A DNA stretch of 64,000 nucleotides from Branchiostoma belcheri (GCF_001625305.1 NW_017802458.1:542559-606558); one strand, 5' to 3'. Counted from the first letter of the stretch, positions 41,392-53,874 are shown. Notes: generated from the sequence alone by a model not told the origin. Numbers and translations are program-made.

Positions 41392-41796
41392 GGCCATGTT
41401 GATTTGATTATATGGATGACATCCACGCGCGCATGAATTTTCGGCCGTTTCCAAAAAAAAAGTTTTCAACCATATTGTAAATAGTACAAAACAGTTGCAA
41501 AATGAGCAAAAATATACCGTAAGTTACAAAAAATAAATAAATAAAAACTATACCAATGTCGTAGAATGCCGGATGCCAAAATCAACCGAAAAAAGACGAA
41601 ATTGTAAAGAAATGAACTTGAAGACTAGATTATTCGCCAAACCATATTCTGTCCCATTTGTTCAACCTTCATGACCACGTAGATTTCATAGTGAAAGCAA
41701 CTTTTTTTTTTTGCAAAACTTTTTTTTTATTCGCACGCGCGCATCAGTTTTGGGGTTCCCAGAGGATGTCATCCATATAATCAAATCAACATCGCC
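41392..41796. mobile_element. Family A MITE, copy 6 (complete)
   Basis: TTA at 41389-41391 and 41797-41799; ends GGCCATGTTGATTTGATTAT and ATCAACATCGCC. Length 405 bp, very close to copies 1 and 2. Confidence 0.88.
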
Positions 41797-41799
41797 TTA

Positions 41800-42118
41800 T
41801 TGTAGAGATAAAGGTACAAATCTGTTTTTCGATGGGTGGTTTGTCTAGTCGCATAAGGAATATGATTTTTTCTACAGTACTTAAGTGCATGAAATATGGG
41901 AATAGGTGTTGTACAAAAATATACAGTTCATTTCTCTCTTTGCTATACAGTTCACATTCTGTTACAAAATGGCGTTCGTCTTCTATTTTGTTCAAGTTAC
42001 AATATTTACATAATCTGTGTTCAAGGGGAGTGCGGGTATATCTTCCGAATTCAATATGAGATCTGTGGCAGCTTATTCTTAGTCTTGTGACAGCATTTCG
42101 TACATTCGAGTGGGCTAA
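41800..42118 (-). pseudogene. LINE ORF2 C-terminal fragment with CCHC-like motif
   Basis: Minus-strand frame reads NAVTRLRISCHRSHIEFGRY, CKYCN, then EDERHFVTECELYSKERNEL and a hydrophobic tail. The CKYC...HFVTEC arrangement is the zinc-finger-like motif after the reverse transcriptase in many non-LTR elements. Fragment only. Confidence 0.7.
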
Positions 42119-42459
42119 TCATGGGAAGGTGGACCCCCAGGTGGAGTTAGGAAAGTCGTGTTAAGTGCCTTTCCGTGTACTAACCTGTAACGCCAACACT
42201 TCTTGTAGTTCCAAGGACGCCACTGTTTGGCCATGTGCTCCATCATGTGACGCTTCACGCCCTTAATTTATCTCACCTTAAGGTTGCGCGTGGCTCGTCT
42301 TATCATAAACAAACATCCTTCTCCTTTTCACCCCGCAGGCTATTAAAATATCTACCTTTACCCTAGAGGTTAAACCTTTCACCTTGGCTTTATTTCTCAC
42401 GTGTTCAACAGTCGACATAAATTTGGAACAGTTTAAGTTACTTACAGCAGAATTGTCCT

Positions 42460-42588
42460 CACTTCGCTCAGGTAAAAATGAGTATTGTATCGTCCCCAGT
42501 GTTGGTGTTGGCATTAATATAAGTTGACAAAACTTGAGTGTGTCGTCACCATGTCTTGTGATTACATGTTGGAATATTAAAAAACAGA
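42460..42588 (+). mobile_element. SINE family beta, 3' part
   Basis: CACTTCGCTCAGGTAAAAAT, GTATTGTATCGTCCCCAGTG, then the 3' end TTGTGATTACATGTTGGAAT. The tRNA-like head is absent. Confidence 0.65.
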
Positions 42589-43413
42589 ATTGCCAGTCCC
42601 TTCCAAACTTTCAAAGGATACCTAAAAAAAGGACCTGATAGAGAAGCCATCTACTACTTCTTAATCTGATTTTGTTGGTTTCTTTGTTTTTCTTATGTTA
42701 TTAAAATTGTTTGATTTGTGTTTTATTTGGTATTTATGTTTATACTTTGTCCTCACGCATAAAGGCTAAGATTTGGCTACTAGTATGTCATTTGATTGGC
42801 TTACTTTATCAATTAGTTAGTTAGTTACTAGTAGTTAGTTAGTTAGTCGTGTTGACTATAGTGTTGTGCATATATTTTGATTTACTTTTTTATGGTAGTT
42901 AAGGGGGACCCTCTCAATAAATATATAGATTTCATGGGTTGTCCCGCACATTCGTTGTACATAATTCATTACATAATGATGCGTTTTTAAGTGCAAACTG
43001 TCAATAAACGAGTAAATAATGCACATAAAACTTATTTCTTTCTTTCTTTACGGAATGCATTGTCACTACATCAGATATTTTCTATATATCTAGAGTTTGC
43101 CGGATATTAATCCTTGTCTATTATAACGTCGAACAATAACAATACAAGTTTGGAAATTCGATTTTGGTTGCTCACATCTCCAATACAATATTACCCTTTG
43201 CAATGTGTTATTACGATTTGGCATGGTCATATATCAATAGAAAGAGCAAAATGGGCTAAAATTCCCTGGGCTATATTTTCAGTGAAGTTTGTAATTCTGT
43301 GTAAGAATTACACACGCTAGAAATTCTACCAAAAATTATAAAATATTATAATACTGCAGAGACAGTACAGTCTTTGCGAGGTAGATTAGTCTCATAGTTA
43401 CTTCTGTGAATAT

Positions 43414-44232
43414 AATAGTAGATGCCATACGTTGTACGTTGCACAAATATTGTGCGATAAAGTTTATAATCATATCGTTATGACGCAGCGGAAATTTGAC
43501 GCAATACGTCGCTATCAAAGGCCGCCCCAACACGTTCTACCAGCCGGCTACGCACGTCTAACACCCCGTGACGAGCTAACAATAGACCACATGTTCCTTT
43601 CTAACCGTGCCCGAGTACGATTCGCCTACATTCATTGTTGTTAGATGAAAACACGCAAAGTAGCGTGTATCTGTATTGAAAGCGGTTACAGCGTCTCCTT
43701 GTGAACGGGGCCCTAGTTACGTTTGTCGAATATAACAGTAGATGCCATTTGTTGTACGTTGCCCAAATATTGTGTAAAAAGGTCATAATCATATCGTTAT
43801 GACGCAACGGAAATTTGACGCAATAAGTCGCTATCAAAGGCCGCCCCAACACGTTCTACCAGCCGGCTACGCACGTCTAACACCTCGTGACGAGCTAAAA
43901 ATAGACCACACGTTCCTTTCTAACCGTGCCCGAGTACGATTCGGCTAAACTTCATTCATTGTTGTTTGATGAAAACACTCAAGATAGCGTGTTATCAATC
44001 TGGATCGAAAGCGGTTACAGCGTCTCCTTGTGAACGGGGCCCTAGTTATACGTTTGTCGAATATAACAGTAGATGCCATTTGTTATACCTTTATACCAAA
44101 TATTGCGCACTAAAGTTAATAATCATACCGTTATGACGCAGCGGAAATTTGACGCAATGCGTCGCTATCAAAGGCCGTCCCTCCCCGCTATACGCACGTC
44201 TAACACCTCGTGACGAGCTAACAATAGACCAC
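43414..44232 (+). repeat. Tandem repeat of about 320 bp, CpG-rich
   Basis: Two full units and a partial third, starting at about 43414, 43734 and 44066. Shared words: GGAAATTTGACGCAATACGT, CGTGACGAGCTAACAATAGA and GCGGTTACAGCGTCTCCTTG. Short ORFs recur but accumulate changes without respect for codons, so it is probably non-coding. Confidence 0.8.
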
Positions 44233-44489
44233 AATATTTAAACATCTGTCATATTCTCACAGTCTTCGGAAATGCTACGTACCGTCGGCGTCCGATTACG
44301 TAAGGGCATGTGACTTTATCAGTAATACAGCTCTGTATTCCCAGAATGTACACACACACGCCCCGGGTTGCCTAGTAGCGTAGTACAGACGTCAAATACT
44401 ACGAATATCCGGCGAACAGTCCATTGATAATTTTTCATACCAGTTAGAGATGCCTTTCATTTTGTTTTGGTTGACGCACCATTTGAATT

Positions 44490-44630
44490 TCACTGTGTTT
44501 TTTTTTGTAAAAAAATTCTTAAAAATTTGAAACTTTTGTAAAAAAAATTTAAAAAATTGTAATTTTTTTCAAAATTAAAAAAATTTAAAAGAAAATTAAA
44601 ATTAATAGAAATAAATTAAAATATATAATC
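44490..44630. repeat. A/T low-complexity block
   Basis: About 140 bp almost purely A and T, with AAAAATTTAAAA-type words. No other feature visible. Confidence 0.8.
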
Positions 44631-45169
44631 TACAACAGTTGCCGATGTCTTTGCGAAGTACGCTGTGTAATGTAAAACACAGTTATGTCGGTTTTGCTTT
44701 ATCTAATCAAATATCAACTCTTATTCAAACAACATGGGAAAAATCGAAAGGGAGGGGACGGAAACGAACGCAAATTTTAAAGTATCACTGTTAGCATTGT
44801 ACTCCTTTTCACGCCTACATGTACTTGAGTATACTATCAACAATATTCCCAGGTACAAGCACGTCATACAATACGCCACAGTTTTTAATTACGTGGTATA
44901 TGGCGATATTGTTCAATAAAAGTCAAAGCTACAAGCTACTTACTAATGTACTTTATGCAATATTTGCACAGACGTCATACCATTCTGACGTTTTGAACAT
45001 GTGCCAACGTCAATGAAACAATGAATTTTTTCTAAATTATTCAGAATCATACTTGAAGAGGAAAATGCTCTGAATTATATGATAATTGTTTACGAATTAC
45101 CAAGTTATTTGTATTTATTTATTTATGTATGAAGATTTACCACATTTGTGGAAGGATTGACATAACAGG

Positions 45170-45505
45170 TGACTATCACCTCTTCAAAGATGTCAAATCT
45201 GAGACCAAACTGTAAGGTTTGAACCACTCACACCGGGAAGGTCCCTTACTCTTTTTGATAAGTGTGGTGGGTTCTTTAACGTGTGTGGGGTGTGGCTCTC
45301 CCAAACACGGGACCTCCATTTAACGTCCTATCCCAGGGACGTCTCTAACCGAAGCTATGTACTCATTTACACCTGAGTGAAGTGGGGAAAGTCGTGTAAA
45401 GTGCCTTTCCCAAGGGCACAAGATCGGTGATAAGGCAGGATTCGAACCCGGGACCTCTTGGGTCTGAGCCGAACACTCCACCGTTACGCCATACGCCCCC
45501 ACGAA
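45170..45505 (-). mobile_element. SINE family beta, with extra body
   Basis: The tRNA-like head (GGCGTAACGGTGGAGTGTTC on minus; B-box GGTTCGAATCC) and AAAGGCACTTTACACGACTT-like body are followed by a segment with CACTCACACCGGGAAGGTCC, which recurs at 57125-57175. Confidence 0.65.
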
Positions 45506-46159
45506 GTAGATGTACAAAATAGCATCAGAACAACAACAACAGTGTAGGCGGGAAAAAGGTTAACTACTGAACATATCTGTTATACAATTTGACAGCTTTG
45601 AGAGAAAGGGCCTATTGTTCACTTGTCACATAGTTATGAAACATGGAACTTGATGGTGAATGTTTAGCCAAGTCCTACACACAAGCGAACGCCCTTTTGT
45701 GCTGTCGAGACGAGAAAGGACCGTGTTCCAGACAACGATGGAATTGAACCGGATTTCAGCGTTGGACTTTGGCAAAATTCAAGCAGTTTGTAACATTTGA
45801 AACATCAACATAGCTGGCCGTGTATCAACATATTATATAACACTACTGTAAAAGAGGCATATGATGATAGTTGTCTTATTATTGTTGTTAAGGAAATATT
45901 GCAAAGCAGATTATTTTGACAAACCACGTCAAGAAGGTTTAACCTAAGTGAGGTCACTGATGTGAGATGCTAGGGAAACAAAATATTTTTAATGTCAACA
46001 AGAACAGAAATTCAGATTCCTCTTACTGTTATCGTTGGCAAGAAACTATTTTATCCTTGTGTTAAGTCAGATGCGTTCCTTTCATTTTTGTTTATTGATT
46101 TTCTAAGTTAAAAAATGTCGTACTGTAATTCTGACTTGCTGCACATCTTAAAACAAAGA

Positions 46160-46765
46160 CAGAGTGCATGGGTGCCAAAGAATTTATACGGATTTTACGG
46201 AATTCATACGAATTTTGCTGAATCCATACGAATTTTACGAAATACATACGATTTATTACAAGGACACATACGAAATATACGAAATACATACAATCCATTA
46301 CTAGAAACATACGAATTTTACGGAATACATACGATCCATTACTCGGAAAACATACGATCCTTACTAATTTGGTATCAGGGCGCAGGTTACTAAATTAGTA
46401 AATGTTTCCGAGTAACGGATCGTATGTATTCCGTAAAATTCGTATGTTTCTGGTAATGAATCGTATGTATTTCATAAAATTCGTAATATGTTTCTTGAAA
46501 TGGATCGTATGCATTCCACAAAATTCGTATGTTTCTGGGAATGAATCGTATGTATTCCGTAAAATTCGTATGTATCTGGGAAAGGATCATATGTATTCCG
46601 TAAAATTCGTATGTTTCTGGAAGTGGATGGTATGTATTCCGTGAAATTCGTATGTTTCTGGGAAAGGATCGTATGTATTCCGTAAAATTCGTATGTTTCT
46701 GGGAAAGGATCATATGTATTCCTTTAAAATGCGTACAAATTACGTAAAATTTGTATGCATTCTTT
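46160..46765. repeat. Foldback element built of short repeats
   Basis: The left arm (46160-46360) has CATACGAATTTTACGGAATA units and the right arm (46400-46760) has the complement (TATTCCGTAAAATTCGTATG), around a loop GGTATCAGGGCGCAGG. The outer ends CCAAAGAATTTATACGG and AAATTTGTATGCATTCTTTGG pair as well. Spurious ORFs arise from the repeat. Confidence 0.85.
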
Positions 46766-46769
46766 GGCC

Positions 46770-48300
46770 CTCCCTCTATGCTGTAACATGTATGATAAAT
46801 AACTACCATGACCTGTAGTCCAACGATGGATTATTGTTTGTCTAAGGTGTACATTTACGTAAAATATGACTACAAACGTGCACGTAAACGTTATTCTATT
46901 CAAGTAGTTATGACGGAACCCAAACAAGGAAATGGCTAAACTGTGGTCGATGCGGGGGAAGTTACAGAGGAGGTCGTCTGTTTATTTTGAGCTCGACATA
47001 AAGGTTACAATAGCAGGTATCCTGGAGACTGTGGTATGGCTGGGGGGTGGGCTGGGCGCTTTGTTTGTGGACTGAGTGACCGGGTCACACATTGTTACAC
47101 GGCGGCACTCCACAACACACGACACAAACAGTGGAAATCCGGGTTGTAGTAATGACTAACCGGGAAAGAAAGGCTCTACACACATGGCAGAGTTCCAAAA
47201 CACAGGACCAAAACATTGGGACCAGTCAGGGCAATGGAGCTGTGGTACTAGCAAAATACAGAAATATCAGCAAACCTTTACAATTGAACATTCCATTCTA
47301 AGATATCAACACCTTATTTGATAGTACTATTTTGTATCTGATCACCTTTACTTTCATGTAAAGTCAACTTTCAAATAATTACTATTACACAGCTATACAT
47401 TTATGAAAAATGAATTTAATAACTGATTTTTAGTATTGTATTAATTTATAATAATTCAATAGCTTAAATCTGTTACTTGCTACCTGTACGTTACCCATGT
47501 GACATTGTTTTGTCTTGTGTTGAAATTTTTATTTAATGTCTAGTGGTGACGTGAATATAAGCTTGAGTGCGTCACCACTACGTAATGTATTGTTTGAAAT
47601 AAAAAAAAATACTGGTTGAATAATAAAACTCTTATTATCTGGTAAATTTATAAAGATCATACATTTAATTACTCACATGCAAGGAAAGAAAAGATCTACA
47701 TCCATGTCGTCGTGTCAAAAACACGGTACCAAAAAATTGGGACTCGCAGGGAAAAAAAGATAAAAAAACCCCAGCTAATATATATATAACTCCTACTATC
47801 TCTTAAAAAAAGATCATCATTTGGCTGAAGGAAAACGGATCATCTTAGTTCAACACAAGTTTCCCAAAAGGGAAAGATGAGCACCTATCTCCGTGCTACA
47901 GGTCAAGTAAACATAAGAAGCCAGATCCTGGGATACAATAACATGTGTGTATGTGCTGTGTTCTCTCTGGACTCTTACCGGACCCACAGACAAACTTTTA
48001 TCACTACACCACTATCATCAATTCTTATCACTGAACAGGGAAAGTATAAATAGCCAAAATACGTGGAGCGTCCAAGACTTCAACCAAATTTTAATTCAAG
48101 ACTTTATATTGAATGAATCTTTATTGCGTGACCAAAAGGGGTCTAGAAGATATAAAAAATGGAGTATTGAATATTGAAAAGCTATATTCTAATGCTAAAA
48201 GTGCTAAAAGTAGTCTACACATTACAATACTATATAATTCTTATCATCTACATGTACTTGTAATCGCAGTTTCTTCTCTCATTTTGAAACATCTGGAAAC
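46770..48300. other. Intergenic, nothing recognised
   Basis: AT-rich sequence with only short ORFs. No exon, repeat family or RNA gene that I can support. Confidence 0.35.
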
Positions 48301-48309
48301 ATAGTGCTT

Positions 48310-48480
48310 ATAAACCTGCATTTCTCCTCTGGTCTCTCAGTCACTAACGAAAGCTAGTGGATACTAGCTGAAACGTCTGACCGTTTCTAAACTCATATCC
48401 AGTTGAATGAGTAACTGCTTTTTGGCGTATTGTATTACCTGGATGTCTAACCTTCATCGACGTATCTGGAAACATAATTA
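48310..48480 (+). mobile_element. Retroelement 3' tail, possibly Penelope-like
   Basis: The block CGAAAGCTAGTGGATACTAG, CTGAAACGTCTGACCG and TTGGCGTATTGTATTACCTG looks like a conserved element tail that I associate with Penelope-like elements. The assignment is from memory and uncertain. Confidence 0.35.
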
Positions 48481-48943
48481 TAAAATTTTTCTACTAAACA
48501 TTTATTCCTGCACGACACTAAGTATTTTAAAGTGTCCTGCTTTGACATTTTCTTACATACGTGTATGTTGTATAATTGTAAAGTTTCCAATAGCGCTTAT
48601 AACCTTTAGCGTTCTCATACTAGCACTAGCCAATATGTCCACATACTATGACTCAGTAAAATAATGCTTAACTTGGCTATCTGAAAACTTACACATTATA
48701 CAAAGCCACTGTCATGTACAGTGTGAACTCTAGTTTACCCTCTAGCCCTCGGAGAAAGCCATTATTTTTATTAGCTAATAATTGACCATCTTTGTAAGAG
48801 TAGGGGTGTTGGTAGCCAAACTGGTTCGTACCGGTTTCTGGCCATGCGCACACACCAAAACAAAGTCATTCTCTAGAGTTGGTCCACACGCCACCAGGTA
48901 AGAAAATGCTGCTTGACTATTTTTTAAATATTTTTTATTTTAT

Positions 48944-49192
48944 TTTTATATTCCAACATGTAATCACAAGACGTGGTGACGGCGCACTCAAGTTTTTTCA
49001 ACTTATATTAATGCCGCCACCAACAGAAGGGACAATACAGTACTTATTTTCACCTGAGCGAAGTGAGGAAAGTCGTGTTAAGTGCCTTTCCCAAGGGCAC
49101 AAGATCGGGGCATGTCAGGACTCGAACCCAGGACCTCTTGGTTCCAAGTCGAGCACTCTGCCGCTACGCTGCACGACCCACGACATTGTTTG
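48944..49192 (-). mobile_element. tRNA-derived SINE, family beta, full copy
   Basis: On minus: GGTCGTGCAGCGTAGCGGCA, B-box GGTTCGAGTCC, GGGAAAGGCACTTAACACGA, CTCAGGTGAAAATAAGTACT, and the 3' end TTGTGATTACATGTTGGAAT. About 245 bp. Confidence 0.8.
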
Positions 49193-49780
49193 ACTATGTT
49201 TATTAAGCCGTTTACAGTGTTATGAACATAGAGAGAGAAATACATAGTTCTGATTCGTAGCTCTACAACTTTACATTTTTCGAATGCGTAACCCTGGACA
49301 TTGTAACCACGCCTCGTCCAATGTAAATATTGATGTATAAAACTAGTCATTCTTATTGTCTGTCAACTAGAAATCAGCAGTAATTTCTAACGGTAAAATC
49401 AGAATTTGACAAAAAATATACATGTTATTTTTAAATGTGTCTTGGTAGGATTGAGGTACGATTCCTGATTTTTTGGCATGACGTCCCAAGTTCGAATTCG
49501 AATATCGAACATTATGTTCTAAGGATCATATATGCCATCAAGTTTGAACAACTGGTGTCCCTGGTGCTTGTGTTGTAGTATCTAGTATCTACTTAATAAG
49601 TAGCTAGTTCACGATATCGATGTAAACTGTACATACTAATCGTTTATGTGTTTGGTAGAATTTCCATCCAAAGTTCGAGGCTACGCTAGCCTGTTCGATC
49701 AATTTGTAATGCTGGAAGTACATGTTACTACTTTTTCCGGTGACTCTGTCTTGTGTATTTTTCTACGTTATGCTGCCGCA

Positions 49781-49998
49781 GCTAGCCTCTACCAGGCTTC
49801 GGGAGGCGACTAGAAAGAGTAGAAATCGGTCAAATAGAGAGATAACATGCCAGAGGGGTTGGTCCGCTAGAGAGTACATTCGGGAGCGGCAAACTGTTCT
49901 CTCCAGGATACCAACTCCCCTGGCATGCTTTCTCTCTATTTGACCGATTTTTACTCTTTCCATGATCCAACCGCCTCCCGAATCCTGGTAGAGGCTAG
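49781..49998. mobile_element. Foldback element with 5-bp target duplication
   Basis: Arms GCTAGCCTCTACCAGGCTTC and ATCCTGGTAGAGGCTAGC pair over most of the 218 bp, with inner pairs such as CGGTCAAATAGAGAGA and CTCTCTATTTGACCG. CCGCA occurs on both sides (49776-49780 and 49999-50003). A half copy lies at 55759-55870. Confidence 0.85.
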
Positions 49999-50296
49999 CC
50001 GCAGCCACATTCCAAATTTTTCAGAGATCAAGCCCACAACAACAATAAAAACAACTTCAAAACATTATGACGATACGTATTCCTAACTAGGACAAAGGAC
50101 AACTACAGATATTTGGGGTGACAGAAAGGACACAGTTCAGACCTTGGTCTATGACATGAAGTGACCTGGGCAAAGTTTCTCTATTCTTGATAAAATCACT
50201 TCATTGAAGGGCGTAATATTGGTGATTAGAATATAATCGCCAGTGTGTGGTCATTCTAGCTGTACTAAGTGTTATCTTAGTGTCGAAGCCTTGAGA

Positions 50297-50568
50297 GTTG
50301 TTTTCCTAACTTGAAAGTTCAGATAGACGGAAGAAAAATGTCCAAACTATGCATGATGTACAAAATAACTAATAAACTGGTGGACGTCCCAACTACTAAG
50401 TACCTAATACCAGCCCAGAAGAGAACAAGAAATAGCCATGCCTTCAAATACCAGAGTTATCAACCAAGAATTGAGGTGTTAAAGAATTCATTCTTTCCTA
50501 GAACTATCGCAGAGTGGAACTCGCTGTCACCAAGTACACTAGGGGCATTGTCATTAGTTAGCTTTTAG
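50297..50568 (+). pseudogene. Non-LTR reverse transcriptase C-terminal fragment
   Basis: Reads KMSKLCMMYKITNKLVDVP, TRNSHAFKYQSYQPRIEV, LKNSFFPRTIAEWNSLSPST, the normal ending of RTE/CR1-like ORF2 proteins (motif SFFPRTIxxWNSL). Catalytic motifs are absent. Confidence 0.8.
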
Positions 50569-50812
50569 TTTTAACCAACACATACTATTAGATAGCTTGG
50601 ATGGCTTAATGCGAGTCAGTAATGTTTGTGAACAATACAACGAAAGGACAAAACTCTTGAAATAAGAATGAACTCGGCCTTGCCTGTGTGTCTTAGAGAG
50701 ATTACATTGTCTGATGTAGAAATTTCTCAAAGATTCTTGGTGCTAAAACTAATAGATATCGTTAACTAGCTTTGTTAGCAAGGTTAAGAATTCGACGTGC
50801 CGACATTTTTTT

Positions 50813-51055
50813 CTATTCCAACATTTATTACAAGACATGGCGACGACACACTCAAGTTTTTTAAACTTATTTTCATACCACCACCAACGCATGAATGGAC
50901 AACGGAAATACTCATTTTCACCTGAGCGAAGTGAGGAAATTTGTGTTAAGTGCCTTTCCCAAGGACACAAGATCGGTGGCATGGCAGGATTCGAACTCTG
51001 GACCTCTTGGTTCCGAGCCGAACACTCTGTCATTACGCCACCCGATTGCATTCTT
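50813..51055 (-). mobile_element. tRNA-derived SINE, family beta, copy
   Basis: The same blocks as 48944-49192: GGTGGCGTAATGACAGAGTG head, B-box, AAAGGCACTTAACACAAATT-like, and the ATTCCAACAT 3' end. Confidence 0.75.
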
Positions 51056-51212
51056 GGCCAGACAAGTGATGCTAAAAATACGCAGCCCTATTATATACCT
51101 GTTCATGTCATTGTTTGTTGTTGTTACCAATGATTCATAGAATGTCGCATACTGACAGGACGTGGCCAAATGACCTCAGCCAGAAAGTAAACAAAAACAA
51201 AAACACACATCC

Positions 51213-51480
51213 TCGCAGCGCAATAGCTCAATTTGTAACCGGGAGGTCGTGAGTTCAAACCCCGGCCGGGTCATACCAAAGACTTTAAAAATGGTACACA
51301 CTTCTTTCTCTGCCTAGCACTCAGGATATATGAGAAAGAGTATGGGAGGTCAAACACACAGCACTACCAGCGGGCCAGCCCCCTGCTGTAGTGCCCTGCA
51401 CAACTGTGTGTCGCCAAAGGGCTACAGAAATGGAAATGGGCACCTACGCTCTGCATAAGGGCACGGGAGACCTTCTTCTT
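51213..51480 (+). mobile_element. tRNA-derived SINE, family alpha, copy 2
   Basis: Head CGCAGCGCAATAGCTCAATT with B-box GAGTTCAAACCCCGG, then GACTTTAAAAATGGTACACA and GCCAGCCCCCTGCTGTAGTG. Matches 3058-3335. Confidence 0.75.
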
Positions 51481-52009
51481 TCTTTCTAGCAGCGAATTGT
51501 GAGAACTTCGGCTAAATCAGTGATATTTCTCAGAAAGAATGAAGCAAAAATTCAGTTATTGTCTTATTTATCAAATGTGTTTTAGCTACTATTCACTTTA
51601 TGTTCACGGTAGCAAAAGTTCACGGTCTGAGAAAAATGGACATGTTCACGGAACTATATATTCACGGTGGTGACAGGTGCAGGAAAAAGAAAGTCCAGGA
51701 ATTATTTTTTAACTGTAATGATAAGTTCACTGTGAAAGAAGTGAAAACAGTGAACATAACAGTACAGTGAAAACATCAGGAATTACAGTATTCAAATTCC
51801 TGAAACACTAACGCTTATATGTCACATTTCAAAAACACTGTATTTTCGTAAAACGCTTGGTACTTCAATACTTTGAATTATAACAAACGAAAGTCACTAA
51901 ATCAAATGGTAACAAAAAAAAGTCAGACTTTTTGACATGAACCAGTGCCCCCGAAAAAAGCCTCTTGCGCACACGAATGGGGGCCTGCAAGGGGGGGTCC
52001 CGACAACGC

Positions 52010-52160
52010 TCTACGTTGAATTCGGAAACTTCTCGATTACGCTTTACGATAAATTCCAAGTGGCTACAACGCATTACGTAGAATTAAAACGGCGAATACG
52101 CTCTACGCAAAAATATTAGAGCGGTCCGTCTACGCTCTACGTAGAATTAAAACGGCGAAA
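52010..52160 (+). repeat. Short repeats with CGCTCTACG words
   Basis: CGCTCTACGTTGAATT, CGCTTTACGATAAATT, CGCATTACGTAGAATTAAAA, CGCTCTACGCAAAAAT and CGCTCTACGTAGAATTAAAA occur at roughly 40-60 bp intervals. Function unknown. Confidence 0.5.
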
Positions 52161-52797
52161 CGGCGAATGTCTCGAAATGGAGTTTATCAAGTCGGGGTTA
52201 AAGTTTAGGACCTTTTAGATTAACAAATCGACGTCACTTTGTAGGAATACTTGTCGGAATAAAACGTTACACACAACTTGTATAATCTCGTTTTGAAAGC
52301 TAAAACAATTAGTATAACATTTTTTTTATTAATTTGGTGAGATTAAGAGTTGTAGGTTGCATCATTTGTAGCCATTGCATCAGCCTGAGTGTGCCAGATG
52401 TAGACTGCCGGTTTGGGTTGAAAATTATTAACTTTTTGTTCACGTGAAACTTTGGACTGGACCAAAGTCCATTTTGATCTACCAATCAATGGCTTTTTCA
52501 TGGAATACCTACGGGTCGATAGTTGTAAGAGCCGTTACGGTTGGATGCTGAGTGAAGTGACGTAAATGACGAAAGGCAGTTTTAATTGTAGTACGTTTCT
52601 TGTAGTGACTATTTACAACTCGCAGTGTTGGCGCGTGCACACACGGAGCAAAAACTCTCAACTCGTCACCACATCTCAACACAACCGCGTGAATTTTTAC
52701 AGTGAGTCAGATTTTCTTCATCTCAATCCATCCTTGGATATAGTTATTATTAAAAATCATAAACGATTCGTTTGTTGTATCCAACGCGCTTGAGAGA

Positions 52798-52809
52798 TTT
52801 GGCGCGAAA
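52798..52809 (+). promoter_or_regulatory. Perfect E2F-type site
   Basis: TTTGGCGCGAAA matches the E2F consensus on both strands. It lies about 50 bp upstream of a short coding-like exon (52860). A second E2F-like word, TTTCCCGCGC, is at 53078-53087. Confidence 0.5.
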
Positions 52810-52859
52810 CGTGGCGTTACGTTGTTGTGGCGGCTGGATGAAAAGCCGGCCTGACCAAA

Positions 52860-52884
52860 ATGTCGTCTGAAAAACGGATTGAAG
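52860..52884 (+). CDS. Candidate first coding exon (gene unknown)
   Basis: ATG followed by SSEKRIE and a phase 1 donor GAAG/GTAACA, downstream of an E2F-type site in a CpG-containing stretch. Only eight codons, and I could not find a convincing second exon downstream, so the call rests on context. A short upstream ORF from 52837 overlaps it. Confidence 0.25.
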
Positions 52885-53874
52885 GTAACATGCTCTGATT
52901 CTACCTTCAACGTCACTAGTATCAAGCGCTTTGTCCTGAAACCTAAAGTTCAAATCATTTCTTATTTCTTGTGGTTAAATAAGACTGAACTTATGCCGTG
53001 TTTCGGGCGTGTTGTTGCCGCCATATGGTGCACTAACAGAGGGAGAAGCGGAAACAACGTGGCGCACGCGGTGTATTTTTCCCGCGCTTGAAAACTTCCT
53101 TGTTTCGCAACGTGCCTCATGCGTACTGTACCTCAAAATCACGTTTTCTTTCATTTTTATGTTAGAATATTGGGTAAAAGTTGAATCTGTCGCTAGGAAA
53201 ACATTCGGTCAGGTTTTCTTGCCACGCCTTTAGATTGTAGAACCTGTTAAACATGTCAGTCAAGACCGGCGTCTGTGTGTGGTGAACTTTGTTTGCACGG
53301 CGGGACCGGCCCAAAAACGTGTCTGAAGATCGTGGCAACCAGCCGATGCCGACAACATTTAATCACAGAAAAGCCCAACTATTACAGATTTTGGCCATCT
53401 AGCGTCTCGAAAACTTCCTCCACAAGTTCTAACGTTAGAAATTCGATGATTCCGACACAATTTACTGAAACATTTGTATTAGAATGACCTGCGGTAGTCA
53501 TCATGAGTTTCCAACTTCAAAACTTGACGCGTATGTGTACATCCTTGGACAATTTCGAAGTTAGGGAATAGATGGCAAATCCTTTAGATGACCCATATAG
53601 AGATACCAAGAGGGCGGGGTCCGACTAGGGCCGGACAGTGAGACCAAACAGGTGGTGCTAAGGGTTTACATCTGTCTCTGGTCAGTCAAACTTTCGTTGT
53701 ACATTTTGGGAGCATAAAAAAGCAATTAGATGTCGTCTAGTTTTCTGTATCTGTACAGTTGACAGACAACACCCTTTGTCTCTTTGCATTGGGCGAGTCG
53801 ACCTATACTTAATGAGTGTGGGGCGAGTATCGTTGTGAGTGACAGATAGAGAGATGTAGAGGGGAGTGTTGGAG

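Noticed and set aside
43336..43852. Two similar minus-strand ORFs starting MLGRPLIATYCVKFPL
   Set aside because: They come from consecutive units of the 320-bp tandem repeat and diverge by frameshift after about 25 codons.
46092..46809. Tyr/Ile-rich ORFs in the foldback region
   Set aside because: Translations of a short-period repeat in both orientations; no protein family resembles them.
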